A DNA stretch of 54,746 bases from Nitrospira sp. CG24D (GTDB taxonomy: Bacteria; Nitrospirota; Nitrospiria; Nitrospirales; Nitrospiraceae): assembly GCA_002869855.2 (NCBI GenBank), contig NEWQ02000016.1:24957-79702 (forward strand), written 5' to 3'. The notes below the pieces were generated by a model. It did not search any database. It was not told the origin of the DNA and saw only the letters and a list, made by a program, of their open reading frames with translations. The position numbers and the translations under genes were made by a program. Position 1 is the stretch's first letter, and every line of letters starts with the position of its first letter. Positions 42,698 through 50,057 of the stretch are shown here, one piece after another.

Positions 42698-42740
42698 TGA
42701 GCAATTTTGACCAGATCTCCGACGGGGTTATTGCCAGAAT
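42698..42740 (+). promoter_or_regulatory. Class II Crp/Fnr-type promoter of CsbD copy 2
   Basis: TGAGCAATTTTGACCAG (42698-42714), exact consensus, with CAGAAT at 42735-42740 at the fixed spacing. Transcript start near 42747, 61 nt before the ATG at 42808. Confidence 0.7.
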
Positions 42741-42807
42741 TTGCCTGCATGCGAAGAGGGGCATAGGCCCAGAGTGTCATAAACATTTTATGCAGGAGGC
42801 AGACATC

Positions 42808-43032
42808 ATGAACGCAGATCAACTCAAGGGGCAATGGAAACAGTTCAAGGGTGAATTGAAACAGCAGTATGGCAAATTTACCGATGACGATTTGACGCAG
42901 ATCGAAGGCAATTACGAGAAGTTTGTTGGAAAAATTCAGGAACGGTATGGCGATAAGAAAGATGAGCTCATGAAGTGGGCTGACCAGTGGCATCAGAAGT
43001 CGGTGCCGGATGATATCAAGACCAGGATGTAG
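42808..43032 (+). CDS. CsbD-family stress protein, copy 2
   Basis: 74 residues, ATG 42808 after GCAGGAGGCAGACATC. MNADQLKGQWKQFKGELKQQ and IEGNYEKFVGKIQERYGDKK are the canonical CsbD core. Copies 3 (44510) and 4 (49133) are nearly identical through the core. CsbD is a small soluble helical protein produced in general stress; molecular function unknown. Followed by a decayed BON gene, as copy 4 is followed by an intact one. Confidence 0.92.
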   Translation: MNADQLKGQWKQFKGELKQQYGKFTDDDLTQIEGNYEKFVGKIQERYGDKKDELMKWADQWHQKSVPDDIKTRM

Positions 43033-43111
43033 CGGCGAGCGTTTAGCAAGAAGTACGAAATGGCAGGCTGATTACTGTCACGGTTCGGGCAAGAAGATGC
43101 GATGAACGCAG

Positions 43112-43253
43112 GGTGTCGTGATGTTCCGCGGGAAGGTCGATTCCGGCGTGGCCAAGCCGGCGGCGGCAGACATCACGAAAGTGCTCGACGGCGTGGCTCG
43201 CCCCGGGTGTGAAGTCCGTGAAGAATGATCTCACGGTGAAAGAGAAGGCGTAG
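43112..43253 (+). pseudogene. Remnant of a BON-domain gene
   Basis: The frame reads VMFRGKVDSGVAKPAAADIT, then after a frameshift near 43200 PGVKSVKNDLTVKEKA and a stop at 43251. These match VMLRGKVDSTEAKQAAEGIT and the terminal PGVKSVKNDLTLQEKS of the intact two-BON protein at 49404. Only the first-domain strand and the last 16 residues survive; the signal peptide is gone. The position just after CsbD copy 2 matches the intact CsbD-BON order at 49133-49982. Confidence 0.75.
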
Positions 43254-43355
43254 GGTTTCACTCAAATAACACAGGTACTCTCCGTCCGCCGAGAATGGCC
43301 GTGATGGCATCGGCGGACGAGAGAGAAGCCGGTGTACACAAGGAGGAACAAGACG

Positions 43356-43595
43356 ATGGAACAGAATCTCAGTCGGGTTGCCCCGCAACGCGCTTCGGCG
43401 ATGCCTCAGGCCAGTCCGGCCGGTGAGAAGACCGATCAGATGGCGCAGGCGTTCAAAAGAGCAGTGATCGATCATACCCATATTGAACAACGCGCCTATG
43501 AACTGTACGAGCAGCGTGGCAGGCAGGACGGCCGTGACTTGGAGGACTGGTTGAAGGCGGAGCATGAACTGGCTGGATCTGTCAGCCGCAAGTGA
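43356..43595 (+). CDS. DUF2934 protein
   Basis: 79 residues, ATG 43356 after AAGGAGGAACAAGACG. The C-terminal half IEQRAYELYEQRGRQDGRDLEDWLKAEHEL is typical DUF2934 (reported here in parts: RAYELYEQRGRQDGRD and WLKAEHEL), a short helical domain common in soil and nitrifying bacteria. The N-terminal part is Ala/Pro/Ser-rich. Cytoplasmic, function unknown. Confidence 0.85.
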   Translation: MEQNLSRVAPQRASAMPQASPAGEKTDQMAQAFKRAVIDHTHIEQRAYELYEQRGRQDGRDLEDWLKAEHELAGSVSRK

Positions 43596-43651
43596 CGCGG
43601 GTCATGCCGGCAAGGACGACAGTTCTACAGACATCTTGTTGAGGGGCTGAA

Positions 43652-43951
43652 ATGAACGTACGAATTGTTGTCGCACTCTTCCTGCTTCTGTGCCTTGGCG
43701 GTGCTCCTCTGTCTGCTCAGCATCTGTGTGAGGACTGCCTGGATGACGCGAAGCACCTTCTGAAGCAGTGCCTTGAGGGTGCCATCAGTGAAGAGGATAA
43801 GAAGTCTTGTTCGGAGAGGCAGCAGGTCCGATCAAAGGGTTGCGAGAGTACCCAGTGTATGACGGAACGAGCCGCGCGCAAGATGGACAAGCCTGTTCAG
43901 CCGAAACCTCAAGCTGAGGCGCAGGTGACGGAAGAGCGACGAGAGCGGTGA
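43652..43951 (+). CDS. Cysteine-rich exported protein
   Basis: 99 residues, ATG 43652 after GAGGGGCTGAA. A signal peptide (VRIVVALFLLLCLGGAPLSA) is followed by a mature part with six cysteines in pairs (CEDC, KQC, KSC, GC, QC), suggesting disulphides in the periplasm, and a charged Lys/Glu/Gln tail. No family recognised. It runs up to the SodC remnant. Confidence 0.65.
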   Translation: MNVRIVVALFLLLCLGGAPLSAQHLCEDCLDDAKHLLKQCLEGAISEEDKKSCSERQQVRSKGCESTQCMTERAARKMDKPVQPKPQAEAQVTEERRER

Positions 43952-43962
43952 GGTTTGTATGA

Positions 43963-44289
43963 ACACTCTTTTGCCGAGCGGCCCAGGGCCACTATGACGG
44001 TAATGTCGATTCCAGCCTCAATCCTGATGCCAATGTGAGCCCTGGCCTCGCAAACCATCCGTACCATCTTGGGGACCTGCCGAATCTGCTGGTGGGCGAG
44101 GGGCGCAAGGGCTCGCTGTATACCATTACGAACCGCGTGACCATCTCCGATGGGCTGACGACGCTCTTTGATAAAGACGGCAGCGCCTTCATCATCCACG
44201 AATCAGAGGACAAATATTTACCTGATCCGCCGACCAAGGACGCTCCCGGTGGAGCCAGGATTGCTTGCGGTGTCATCGTCAAGGAGTAG
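43963..44289 (+). pseudogene. 5'-truncated Cu/Zn superoxide dismutase (SodC)
   Basis: The frame is open from 43963, just after an in-frame TGA, without a good start codon. It reads GHYDGNVDSSLNPDANVSPG, HPYHLGDLPNLLV, then TLFDKDGSAFIIHESEDKYL and GGARIACGVIVKE, the C-terminal part of periplasmic Cu/Zn SOD including the GDLPN, IIHE and GGARIACGVI blocks. The signal peptide, the N-terminal strands and the first copper-ligand His pair are missing. GTG 44035 could start an even shorter product. Considered non-functional. Confidence 0.75.
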
Positions 44290-44383
44290 GCGCAAGGGAA
44301 AAGGGCGGACTGTGCCGTGCGGGTGCGCAGGCAGCATGATGGAGCAGTAGTGATTGGCCGGCGATCGAGCGAATGCGCGCATC

Positions 44384-44426
44384 TGAGCAATTGTGATCAG
44401 ATCGTCGTCAGTCTTCTTGCCATACT
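44384..44426 (+). promoter_or_regulatory. Class II Crp/Fnr-type promoter of CsbD copy 3
   Basis: TGAGCAATTGTGATCAG (44384-44400), exact consensus, with CATACT at 44421-44426, fixed spacing. GTCTTCTTGC before the hexamer is like the sequence at 47115 and 49011 (CCTTCTCGC), so the spacer also shows conservation. Transcript start near 44433. Confidence 0.75.
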
Positions 44427-44509
44427 CACTTCCTGGGTACGTACGGGGGCAAGAGGTCGGGAAGAGACAGCATAGGACTCACACAATCTTGCACAAGGAG
44501 GAGCGACAC

Positions 44510-44728
44510 ATGAACGCGGAGCAACTCAAAGGGAAATGGATGCAGTTCAAGGGGGAATTGAAGCAGCAGTATGGCAAGTTTACCGATGATGACTTGACGC
44601 AGATTGAAGGCAATTACGACAAGTTCCTCGGCAAAGTGCAGGAACGGTATGGCGAAAAGAAGGATGAGCTTATTAAGTGGGCAGAGCAGTGGCATCAGAA
44701 AGCCATGCAGAAAAGCGCCGGGAAGTAG
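44510..44728 (+). CDS. CsbD-family stress protein, copy 3
   Basis: 72 residues, ATG 44510 after ACAAGGAGGAGCGACAC. MNAEQLKGKWMQFKGELKQQ and the IEGNYDKFLGKVQERYGEKK core match copies 2 and 4. Expressed from the class II promoter at 44384. The next gene (44799) starts 70 bp later and is probably on the same mRNA. Confidence 0.92.
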   Translation: MNAEQLKGKWMQFKGELKQQYGKFTDDDLTQIEGNYDKFLGKVQERYGEKKDELIKWAEQWHQKAMQKSAGK

Positions 44729-44798
44729 GCCCTGTACATGGATACGATCTGCCTGCCGGCGAAAACAATACTTTCACATTGCAGTTAAGGAGAACATC

Positions 44799-45494
44799 AT
44801 GACCACACGCTACGTACTGTCACTCTGTACTGCTCTTGTTGTTGGCGGAGCATGTGTTGCTGTATCGGCGCATGCGCTTGGCGATGCCGATCAGAATGCT
44901 CCAATTACGATGAAGAGCGATCAGAGTATCCGGTTGATTCGGGAGAATGCATTTTTCGATCGCCACATCGATAAGGCGGTAAAACATGCCGCGGTGGCAG
45001 AAGTCGCCGGGAGCCAGGGGAAGGGACCTGATTTGATTCGCCACACCCAATTGTCGTTAGATCAAGCCCGAGAAGCCCAGCGCGCAGGGAACGTGCCGGG
45101 TCTGAATGAAGGGATCGTGGCGTTGAGAGAGACTTTGAACTTGCCACAAGGCACTTCGTTGGAGGACGCTACGGCTTCGGTGCGGGATGCCCGGATCAAA
45201 TTGGCGCAAGCCGGCGGGATTCGGACTGTCGATAACCGGATGGCCGGTACGGCGGCCGGTGGTATGCATGCACAGTACGGCAGGGGAACGAGAACGGTGA
45301 AGGGTGAGTTGATCGGGGACGAAGTATCCTCAAGGAAAGAGGGTGGCAACCACTACTTCTTGAGAGATCAAGCAGGGAAGGATCTGCCGATTACATTGAC
45401 GGAGGATATGGGCCGGCATATGCGATCGGGGGACAAGGTTGAGGCGCAGATTGACGCCGATGGTCTCGTCCTGGCCATTGCCAAGGAGCAGTAG
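44799..45494 (+). CDS. Exported protein: SmbP-like metal-binding helix domain plus beta domain
   Basis: 231 residues, ATG 44799 after AAGGAGAACATC. A signal peptide (VLSLCTALVVGGACVAVSAHA) precedes a helical domain with regularly placed His (RHIDKAVKHAAVAEVAGSQG, LIRHTQLSLDQAREAQRAGN), resembling small metal-binding proteins of the SmbP type. A C-terminal beta domain (VKGELIGDEVSSRKEGGNHY ... MRSGDKVEAQIDADGLVLAI) resembles the repeat domain of 50058. Probably periplasmic and metal- or stress-related. Co-transcribed with CsbD copy 3. Confidence 0.72.
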   Translation: MTTRYVLSLCTALVVGGACVAVSAHALGDADQNAPITMKSDQSIRLIRENAFFDRHIDKAVKHAAVAEVAGSQGKGPDLIRHTQLSLDQAREAQRAGNVPGLNEGIVALRETLNLPQGTSLEDATASVRDARIKLAQAGGIRTVDNRMAGTAAGGMHAQYGRGTRTVKGELIGDEVSSRKEGGNHYFLRDQAGKDLPITLTEDMGRHMRSGDKVEAQIDADGLVLAIAKEQ

Positions 45495-45619
45495 CCGAAT
45501 TCGTGCGCGTAGATCGATGGGGGTGAGCGAGGCGATGGTCTGGCTCACCTCTGTTGCGTTGTAGGGAGTGCGATGCGCCCGGTTTGTGAGGCGTTTGTGT
45601 TCGTGGAAGCGGTCTGAGT

Positions 45620-46903
45620 ATGAAGCGGAGATTGCAACTCATTGCGGTGTGGGCGGCTCTGATCATCGGCCTCTGTCCGTTCATCGCGTTTGCGGACAAT
45701 GAAAAGACCGGTGAAGCCGGCAAGGCCTATCGGACCACTCTGTTTGGAGAAGAGATCTACGTGCCTCCACGCGACCGCCACAGTGTGACGGCGGTGAACT
45801 TTGGCCTTCAGTGGACTCCCAACGGGCCGAGTCAGCTGGAAGCGCTCCCGTTCGGCGCCTTGTACGTGTGGAGAAATTGGGATGCGGACAACACCAGGCT
45901 TCGGGGGACCTTTTCGGGAGTGGTCAACGATGTGGACTATACCATCGGCTTGCGCTCGCTTCCCAATTGGTCGCTGGTCTTTACCCTCGATAATTTCATC
46001 GCTCCCTTGGGCCGCTCGGAGTATGTCGAAGGACAGCGCATCAAAGCCTCGGAATTAGAGTGGAACTATATCTTCGCCGGCTTCGGCGTCGGCTATCGAT
46101 TTCCATCTGTTCCCTTCGCGCAAGACAGCGCCATCAATGTGACGCTGACCTATGAGCCGGGGTTTCGCTGGTTTCGGGGCACTAAGAACACTGCTGTCGG
46201 ATACGGGGTTCCTAAGGATACGTATGAAGGTCGGGTTCACGGCCACATCCGGTGGGATGCGTTGGTCCGTAATCTCATGGAACTTCCGCATCGAGGATTT
46301 GCGGTGGGTGGGGATGTCATCTATGGACACCGAGCCCGATGGGATGCCTGGGGCGGGGCCCCGTTTGCCGCGCCGGATTTCAAAAAGGAGCGAACGTATC
46401 TCTCAAGCACCATCTACGCCTTGACCGCGAGTGGGCTCCCGGGGATTGACAGCGACAAGCATCGGCTCATCACCAGTCTGTACGGCGGGATTGGAGCCCG
46501 TCTCGACCGGTTCAGCGCATTTCGTCTGCCGGGGCGGCCGACCGGGTTTGAGTGGGAAGCGCTCTCTCTTCCCACATTGCCGGGCGTCGCGTTCAATGAA
46601 TTATTTCCTCAGCGCTATGCCATCGCGAGCGTGACGTATCGGTATGAGGCGCTGTTTTTTCTGTACCCCTACGTTACGGCCACGTATGGGCTCGTGGACC
46701 GTCCCAGGTTTACCCCGCAGGGCATTCGCAATACCACCGACTCGATGCCGGCTCTCGGGGGAGGGCTGGTGTCCGGAGCACCGTGGAAATCTCAGATCGA
46801 GCTCAACTATAGCTACAACTTCGGCATGTATCGCGATCCGGGGGGAGCTCCCCCAAGCAAAGGCGGGCACGGAGCCTTTCTCTTGTGGTCGAAGGAGTTG
46901 TGA
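45620..46903 (+). CDS. Outer-membrane beta-barrel protein
   Basis: 427 residues. Signal peptide LQLIAVWAALIIGLCPFIAFA, then many alternating-residue strands ending in aromatic girdles (YTIGLRSLPNWSLVFTLDNF, YRYEALFFLYPYVTATYGLV, IELNYSYNFGMYRDPGG) and a C-terminal LLWSKEL. This is typical of a porin-like barrel, but no named family is recognised. The start has no strong ribosome site. It may be monocistronic. Confidence 0.7.
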   Translation: MKRRLQLIAVWAALIIGLCPFIAFADNEKTGEAGKAYRTTLFGEEIYVPPRDRHSVTAVNFGLQWTPNGPSQLEALPFGALYVWRNWDADNTRLRGTFSGVVNDVDYTIGLRSLPNWSLVFTLDNFIAPLGRSEYVEGQRIKASELEWNYIFAGFGVGYRFPSVPFAQDSAINVTLTYEPGFRWFRGTKNTAVGYGVPKDTYEGRVHGHIRWDALVRNLMELPHRGFAVGGDVIYGHRARWDAWGGAPFAAPDFKKERTYLSSTIYALTASGLPGIDSDKHRLITSLYGGIGARLDRFSAFRLPGRPTGFEWEALSLPTLPGVAFNELFPQRYAIASVTYRYEALFFLYPYVTATYGLVDRPRFTPQGIRNTTDSMPALGGGLVSGAPWKSQIELNYSYNFGMYRDPGGAPPSKGGHGAFLLWSKEL

Positions 46904-47114
46904 TTCCACTGCCGGCGAGTCAGCGATCGATCGATCTGCGAAACTATTCCTGCGGGATTTCAGAGGGTAGCAAATCACTCGGCTCCGCCAGCGGCAGTCC
47001 TTCATCTTTTCGGCCTCAGTTGAAATAAATGTTCAGTAGCCTGCCGTGTCTCCGAAGTGAAGCGCGATCTGTCGTAGGGTAGTCATCCTCGCCATCATTC
47101 TAAATCTTCACGCG

Positions 47115-47157
47115 TGAGCATTTGTGATCAGACCGCTGCCGGCCTTCTCGCCATACT
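47115..47157 (+). promoter_or_regulatory. Class II Crp/Fnr-type promoter of the di-haem cytochrome
   Basis: TGAGCATTTGTGATCAG (47115-47131) with CATACT at 47152-47157, fixed spacing. The transcript would start near 47164, 88 nt before GTG 47252. The 348-bp gap 46904-47251 contains nothing else recognised. Confidence 0.7.
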
Positions 47158-47251
47158 TCTGACTAATGGAGAGCTGGTCAATGGCAGGGTAGGCTGAAGC
47201 GACACCTCATCTATCACTGAAACGTCATAATCTGAGTAAAGAGAGAACAAC

Positions 47252-48685
47252 GTGAAGACATACAATTGGGTCATATCCGGTCTGGTTCTGGTTGTCGGCT
47301 CCCTGCTTGTTGCAGGACCGGGGAGCGCTTCCGGCCAGACGACAGAGAAGCCGCCGAAGGCGCAGGAGATACAGTCGAAGGGAACCAGCTATGCACCCGT
47401 TGATCTGAAGGAGGACTTTGCGGCCGTCATGGCTCGGATGAAAGCCGCCAAACCTGCGGTCGTGAAGCGGCAGATGGATTTGCTTCACCAGCGGTACGAC
47501 CTCGCGAACCGTCCTGCCAAAGATGTCACGATGTCCGGTGGTAAGCCTATTCAGGAAGGCATCCGAGTCACACTCCCGCAAGGGATGACGTGGAACAAGC
47601 TTCAGGCCATGAGCCCTGAAGAAGTACGCGAGAAGAATGCGTTTCCGGCTGGATTTTTTCCGCTTCCTCATCCCAACCACCCTGAAGGAGGGATGCTGTT
47701 TCCCCAGTTCCATATCGAAGAGATTCAGAAGCAAGAGGGCCGCGATCTCACCCGATTCGACCTGGAATTCGACCTCCCGAGCCATTTTGTTCCTGAGTTT
47801 CCCGCACCCATCTATCTGACGACCAGAACCGATCTCGGCGATGTGTCCCAGGGAAAATTGGTGACGATCGACAACTACTATGAGCTGTTCAACGGGATGC
47901 TGAACCCGAAACAGCTGGAGGGGGTGCGGCTGTTAGTCACGCCGTTCCCGCAACAGCAATTCAACCAGACGGAAGATCGTCGGACGGTGCGTCCAAGCCG
48001 GGGGGTGGCCTGCTTCGATTGTCACGCCAACGGTCACACGAATGCCAGTACGCACCTAGCCGGAGACGTCCGCCCGCAGGAATTCCGCCACCGGATTGAT
48101 ACTCCGACGTTGCGAGGCCTGCACATCCAACGGCTGTTTGGTTCCCAACGGGCCCTGAAGACGGTGGAGGATTTTACGGAGTTTGAGCAGCGTGCGGCCT
48201 ATTTTGACGGCGATCCGGTGATCGCGACAAAGAAAGGGGTCAATATTCTCGAACGGGGCAGCCAGGTGCATTTCATGGCCGAGTTCCAGGAACTCCTGGA
48301 CTTCCCCCCGGCACCCAAGCTGGGTATTGACGGCAAGTTGAACCTCCAAAAGGCCACGGAGTCCGAGAAGCGAGGGCAGAGTCTGTTCTTCGGCAAAGCC
48401 TTATGCGCCGGGTGCCATCAGGCGCCCTATTACACGGATAACTCCATGCACAATCTGAAGGTGGAGCGCTTTTACAAGCCGCGGATGATCAATGGGCGCA
48501 TGGCGAGCGCCGATGGTCCCATCAAGACGTTTCCCCTGCGTGGGATCAAGGATTCGGCTCCGTACTTGCACGATGGTCGCTTGCTGACGCTCGAGGATAC
48601 TGTGGAGTTCTTCAATATTGTGTTGGGGACTTTGTTGACGGCTGAAGAGAAGCAGGACCTCGTGGCCTTCCTGCGCGTCCTTTAA
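47252..48685 (+). CDS. Exported di-haem c-type cytochrome, MauG/CcpA-related
   Basis: 477 residues from GTG 47252 (weak site AGAGAGAACAAC). A signal peptide (VISGLVLVVGSLLVAGPGSA) precedes two haem-binding motifs: CFDCH (Cys254, Cys257, His258) and CAGCH (Cys385, Cys388, His389) followed by QAPYYTDNSMHNLKVERFY. The C-terminal FPLRGIKDSAPYLHDGRLLT, LEDTVEFFN block is typical of the di-haem peroxidase/MauG family. A periplasmic electron-transfer or peroxidase role is likely. It is in the putative Crp/Fnr regulon (promoter 47115). Confidence 0.85.
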   Translation: MKTYNWVISGLVLVVGSLLVAGPGSASGQTTEKPPKAQEIQSKGTSYAPVDLKEDFAAVMARMKAAKPAVVKRQMDLLHQRYDLANRPAKDVTMSGGKPIQEGIRVTLPQGMTWNKLQAMSPEEVREKNAFPAGFFPLPHPNHPEGGMLFPQFHIEEIQKQEGRDLTRFDLEFDLPSHFVPEFPAPIYLTTRTDLGDVSQGKLVTIDNYYELFNGMLNPKQLEGVRLLVTPFPQQQFNQTEDRRTVRPSRGVACFDCHANGHTNASTHLAGDVRPQEFRHRIDTPTLRGLHIQRLFGSQRALKTVEDFTEFEQRAAYFDGDPVIATKKGVNILERGSQVHFMAEFQELLDFPPAPKLGIDGKLNLQKATESEKRGQSLFFGKALCAGCHQAPYYTDNSMHNLKVERFYKPRMINGRMASADGPIKTFPLRGIKDSAPYLHDGRLLTLEDTVEFFNIVLGTLLTAEEKQDLVAFLRVL

Positions 48686-48834
48686 CGCGGGAAGGAAGAG
48701 ACCGCGATTGGAGTCAGCCTGCGGAGGCCGGAGCAATACCGTTATGGCTGCTGAGTTCGCCAGCAGAAGGCATTAGGTTCTCAGTCTGAATCTCAACGCC
48801 CGGCATACTGATCGGGCAGGAAAGAAGGTGCACC

Positions 48835-48918
48835 ATGGGAAAGGCATTCATTCTCTGGCTACTGGGAGTCCCGTTCACCCTGCTTGTCATCCTCTGGCTT
48901 TTCGGTGTCCTGCGATAA
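48835..48918 (+). CDS. 27-residue hydrophobic microprotein, paralogue of 33580
   Basis: ATG 48835 after AAAGAAGGTGCACC encodes MGKAFILWLLGVPFTLLVIL ending WLFGVLR, a single membrane helix with basic ends. It aligns with the 30-residue product at 33580 over its whole length. CATACT-like bases at 48804-48809 could be a -10, but no operator stands at the expected position. Conservation of the pair supports a real gene. Confidence 0.7.
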   Translation: MGKAFILWLLGVPFTLLVILWLFGVLR

Positions 48919-49010
48919 GTCTGGGCCATGCCGCCTTGCTCGATGATACCGCTGGATTGAAGTCACTCACGCTTGGAACGTACTCGTCTCAATCCTGGTG
49001 CGTGTGCATC

Positions 49011-49053
49011 TGAGCTGTTTTGATCAGTTTGCGTCCTGCCTTCTCGCCATACT
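49011..49053 (+). promoter_or_regulatory. Class II Crp/Fnr-type promoter of CsbD copy 4
   Basis: TGAGCTGTTTTGATCAG (49011-49027) with CATACT at 49048-49053, fixed spacing. The spacer CCTTCTCGC is the same as at 47115. Transcript start near 49060. Confidence 0.7.
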
Positions 49054-49132
49054 AAATATGAAGAGAGGTTGGGTGCCATGGGAAAGCTAGCGAAAGGTTG
49101 AGAAATGACACCACGAGGGAAAGGAGCATCGT

Positions 49133-49360
49133 ATGAATGCGGACCAGCTTAAGGGGAAGTGGATGCAGCTCAAAGGTGAACTGAAACAGCGCTGGGGCAA
49201 GTTTACCGATGATGACTTGCAGCTGATCGAAGGGAACTACGACACGTTCGTCGGAAAAGCTCAGGAACGGTATGGCGACAAGAAGGAGGAGATCATGAAA
49301 TGGGCCGACGAGTGGCACCCGAAGTTTCTGCCGGATGCCGCAAAGGGCAAGGAGCAGTGA
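49133..49360 (+). CDS. CsbD-family stress protein, copy 4
   Basis: 75 residues, ATG 49133 after GAAAGGAGCATCGT. MNADQLKGKWMQLKGELKQR and IEGNYDTFVGKAQERYGDKK are the CsbD core. Followed 43 bp later by an intact two-BON protein. Of the four copies this is the best preserved block: operator, CsbD, BON, repeat-domain protein. Confidence 0.92.
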   Translation: MNADQLKGKWMQLKGELKQRWGKFTDDDLQLIEGNYDTFVGKAQERYGDKKEEIMKWADEWHPKFLPDAAKGKEQ

Positions 49361-49403
49361 CGCAACGCATTCAAAATGAGCCGTTTCACGAAGGGAGTTT
49401 TAC

Positions 49404-49982
49404 ATGTCAATCAAGGAGACGAATATGACCACTCGCTATCTCATGACTGTCGGCGCAGCTCTGGTGTTAGGGGCTGCATTCATCGCGGGGCCGGTATCGG
49501 CTGCAGGCACGACTGGAGAGAAGACTCCGATCAATGACTCGTGGCTTACGTCGAAGACGAAGATCGCACTCTTTGCCGATGCCCGGGTCAAGGGCCGGCA
49601 GATCGATGTTGAAACCACCCAAGGACAGGTGATGCTCCGCGGGAAGGTCGATTCCACTGAAGCCAAGCAAGCGGCCGAGGGGATCACCAAGGGAATCGAG
49701 GGTGTGAAGAGCGTGAAGAACGATCTGGAGATCGTTGCTCCGGTCAAGCGCGAGGCGGTAGAGGACAAGGATGATGCGATTACCACGCGCGTCAAAGAAT
49801 ACGTTGCAAAAGAACCGGCCCTTAAGAATGCGCATATTTCTGTTCAGACCAATGCGGGGGTTGTGTCGCTGACCGGCGATGCTCCTGATCTCACGACCAG
49901 CGCGCAAGCATCCTGGACTGCCTGGATTGTTCCAGGAGTGAAGAGCGTGAAGAATGATCTGACGTTGCAGGAAAAGAGTTAA
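49404..49982 (+). CDS. Exported two-BON-domain protein (OsmY-like)
   Basis: 192 residues from ATG 49404 (GAAGGGAGTTTTAC upstream; ATG 49425 is in frame). A signal peptide (LMTVGAALVLGAAFIAGPVSA) precedes BON domain 1 (WLTSKTKIALFADARVKGRQ, VMLRGKVDSTEAKQAAEGIT, EGVKSVKNDLEIV) and BON domain 2 (VKEYVAKEPALKNAHISVQT, VVSLTGDAPDLTTSAQASWT, PGVKSVKNDLTLQEK). BON proteins bind phospholipid and protect against osmotic stress. Coupled to CsbD copy 4. Confidence 0.9.
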   Translation: MSIKETNMTTRYLMTVGAALVLGAAFIAGPVSAAGTTGEKTPINDSWLTSKTKIALFADARVKGRQIDVETTQGQVMLRGKVDSTEAKQAAEGITKGIEGVKSVKNDLEIVAPVKREAVEDKDDAITTRVKEYVAKEPALKNAHISVQTNAGVVSLTGDAPDLTTSAQASWTAWIVPGVKSVKNDLTLQEKS

Positions 49983-49995
49983 GGATTAGTGACTC

Positions 49996-50028
49996 GCCTT
50001 CCCCGTGTCATAGCGACACGGGGAAGGC
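49996..50028 (+). terminator. Strong hairpin between BON gene and 50058
   Basis: A 14-bp perfect stem (GCCTTCCCCGTGTC / GACACGGGGAAGGC) with loop ATAGC, starting 14 bp after the BON stop. Followed by CTCATCATTAC rather than a clean T-run, and only 30 bp before the next gene, so it may act as an attenuator or mRNA 3' stabiliser. It could lower expression of the gene at 50058. Confidence 0.65.
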
Positions 50029-50057
50029 CTCATCATTACTGGCAAGGAGGTGGGGTT

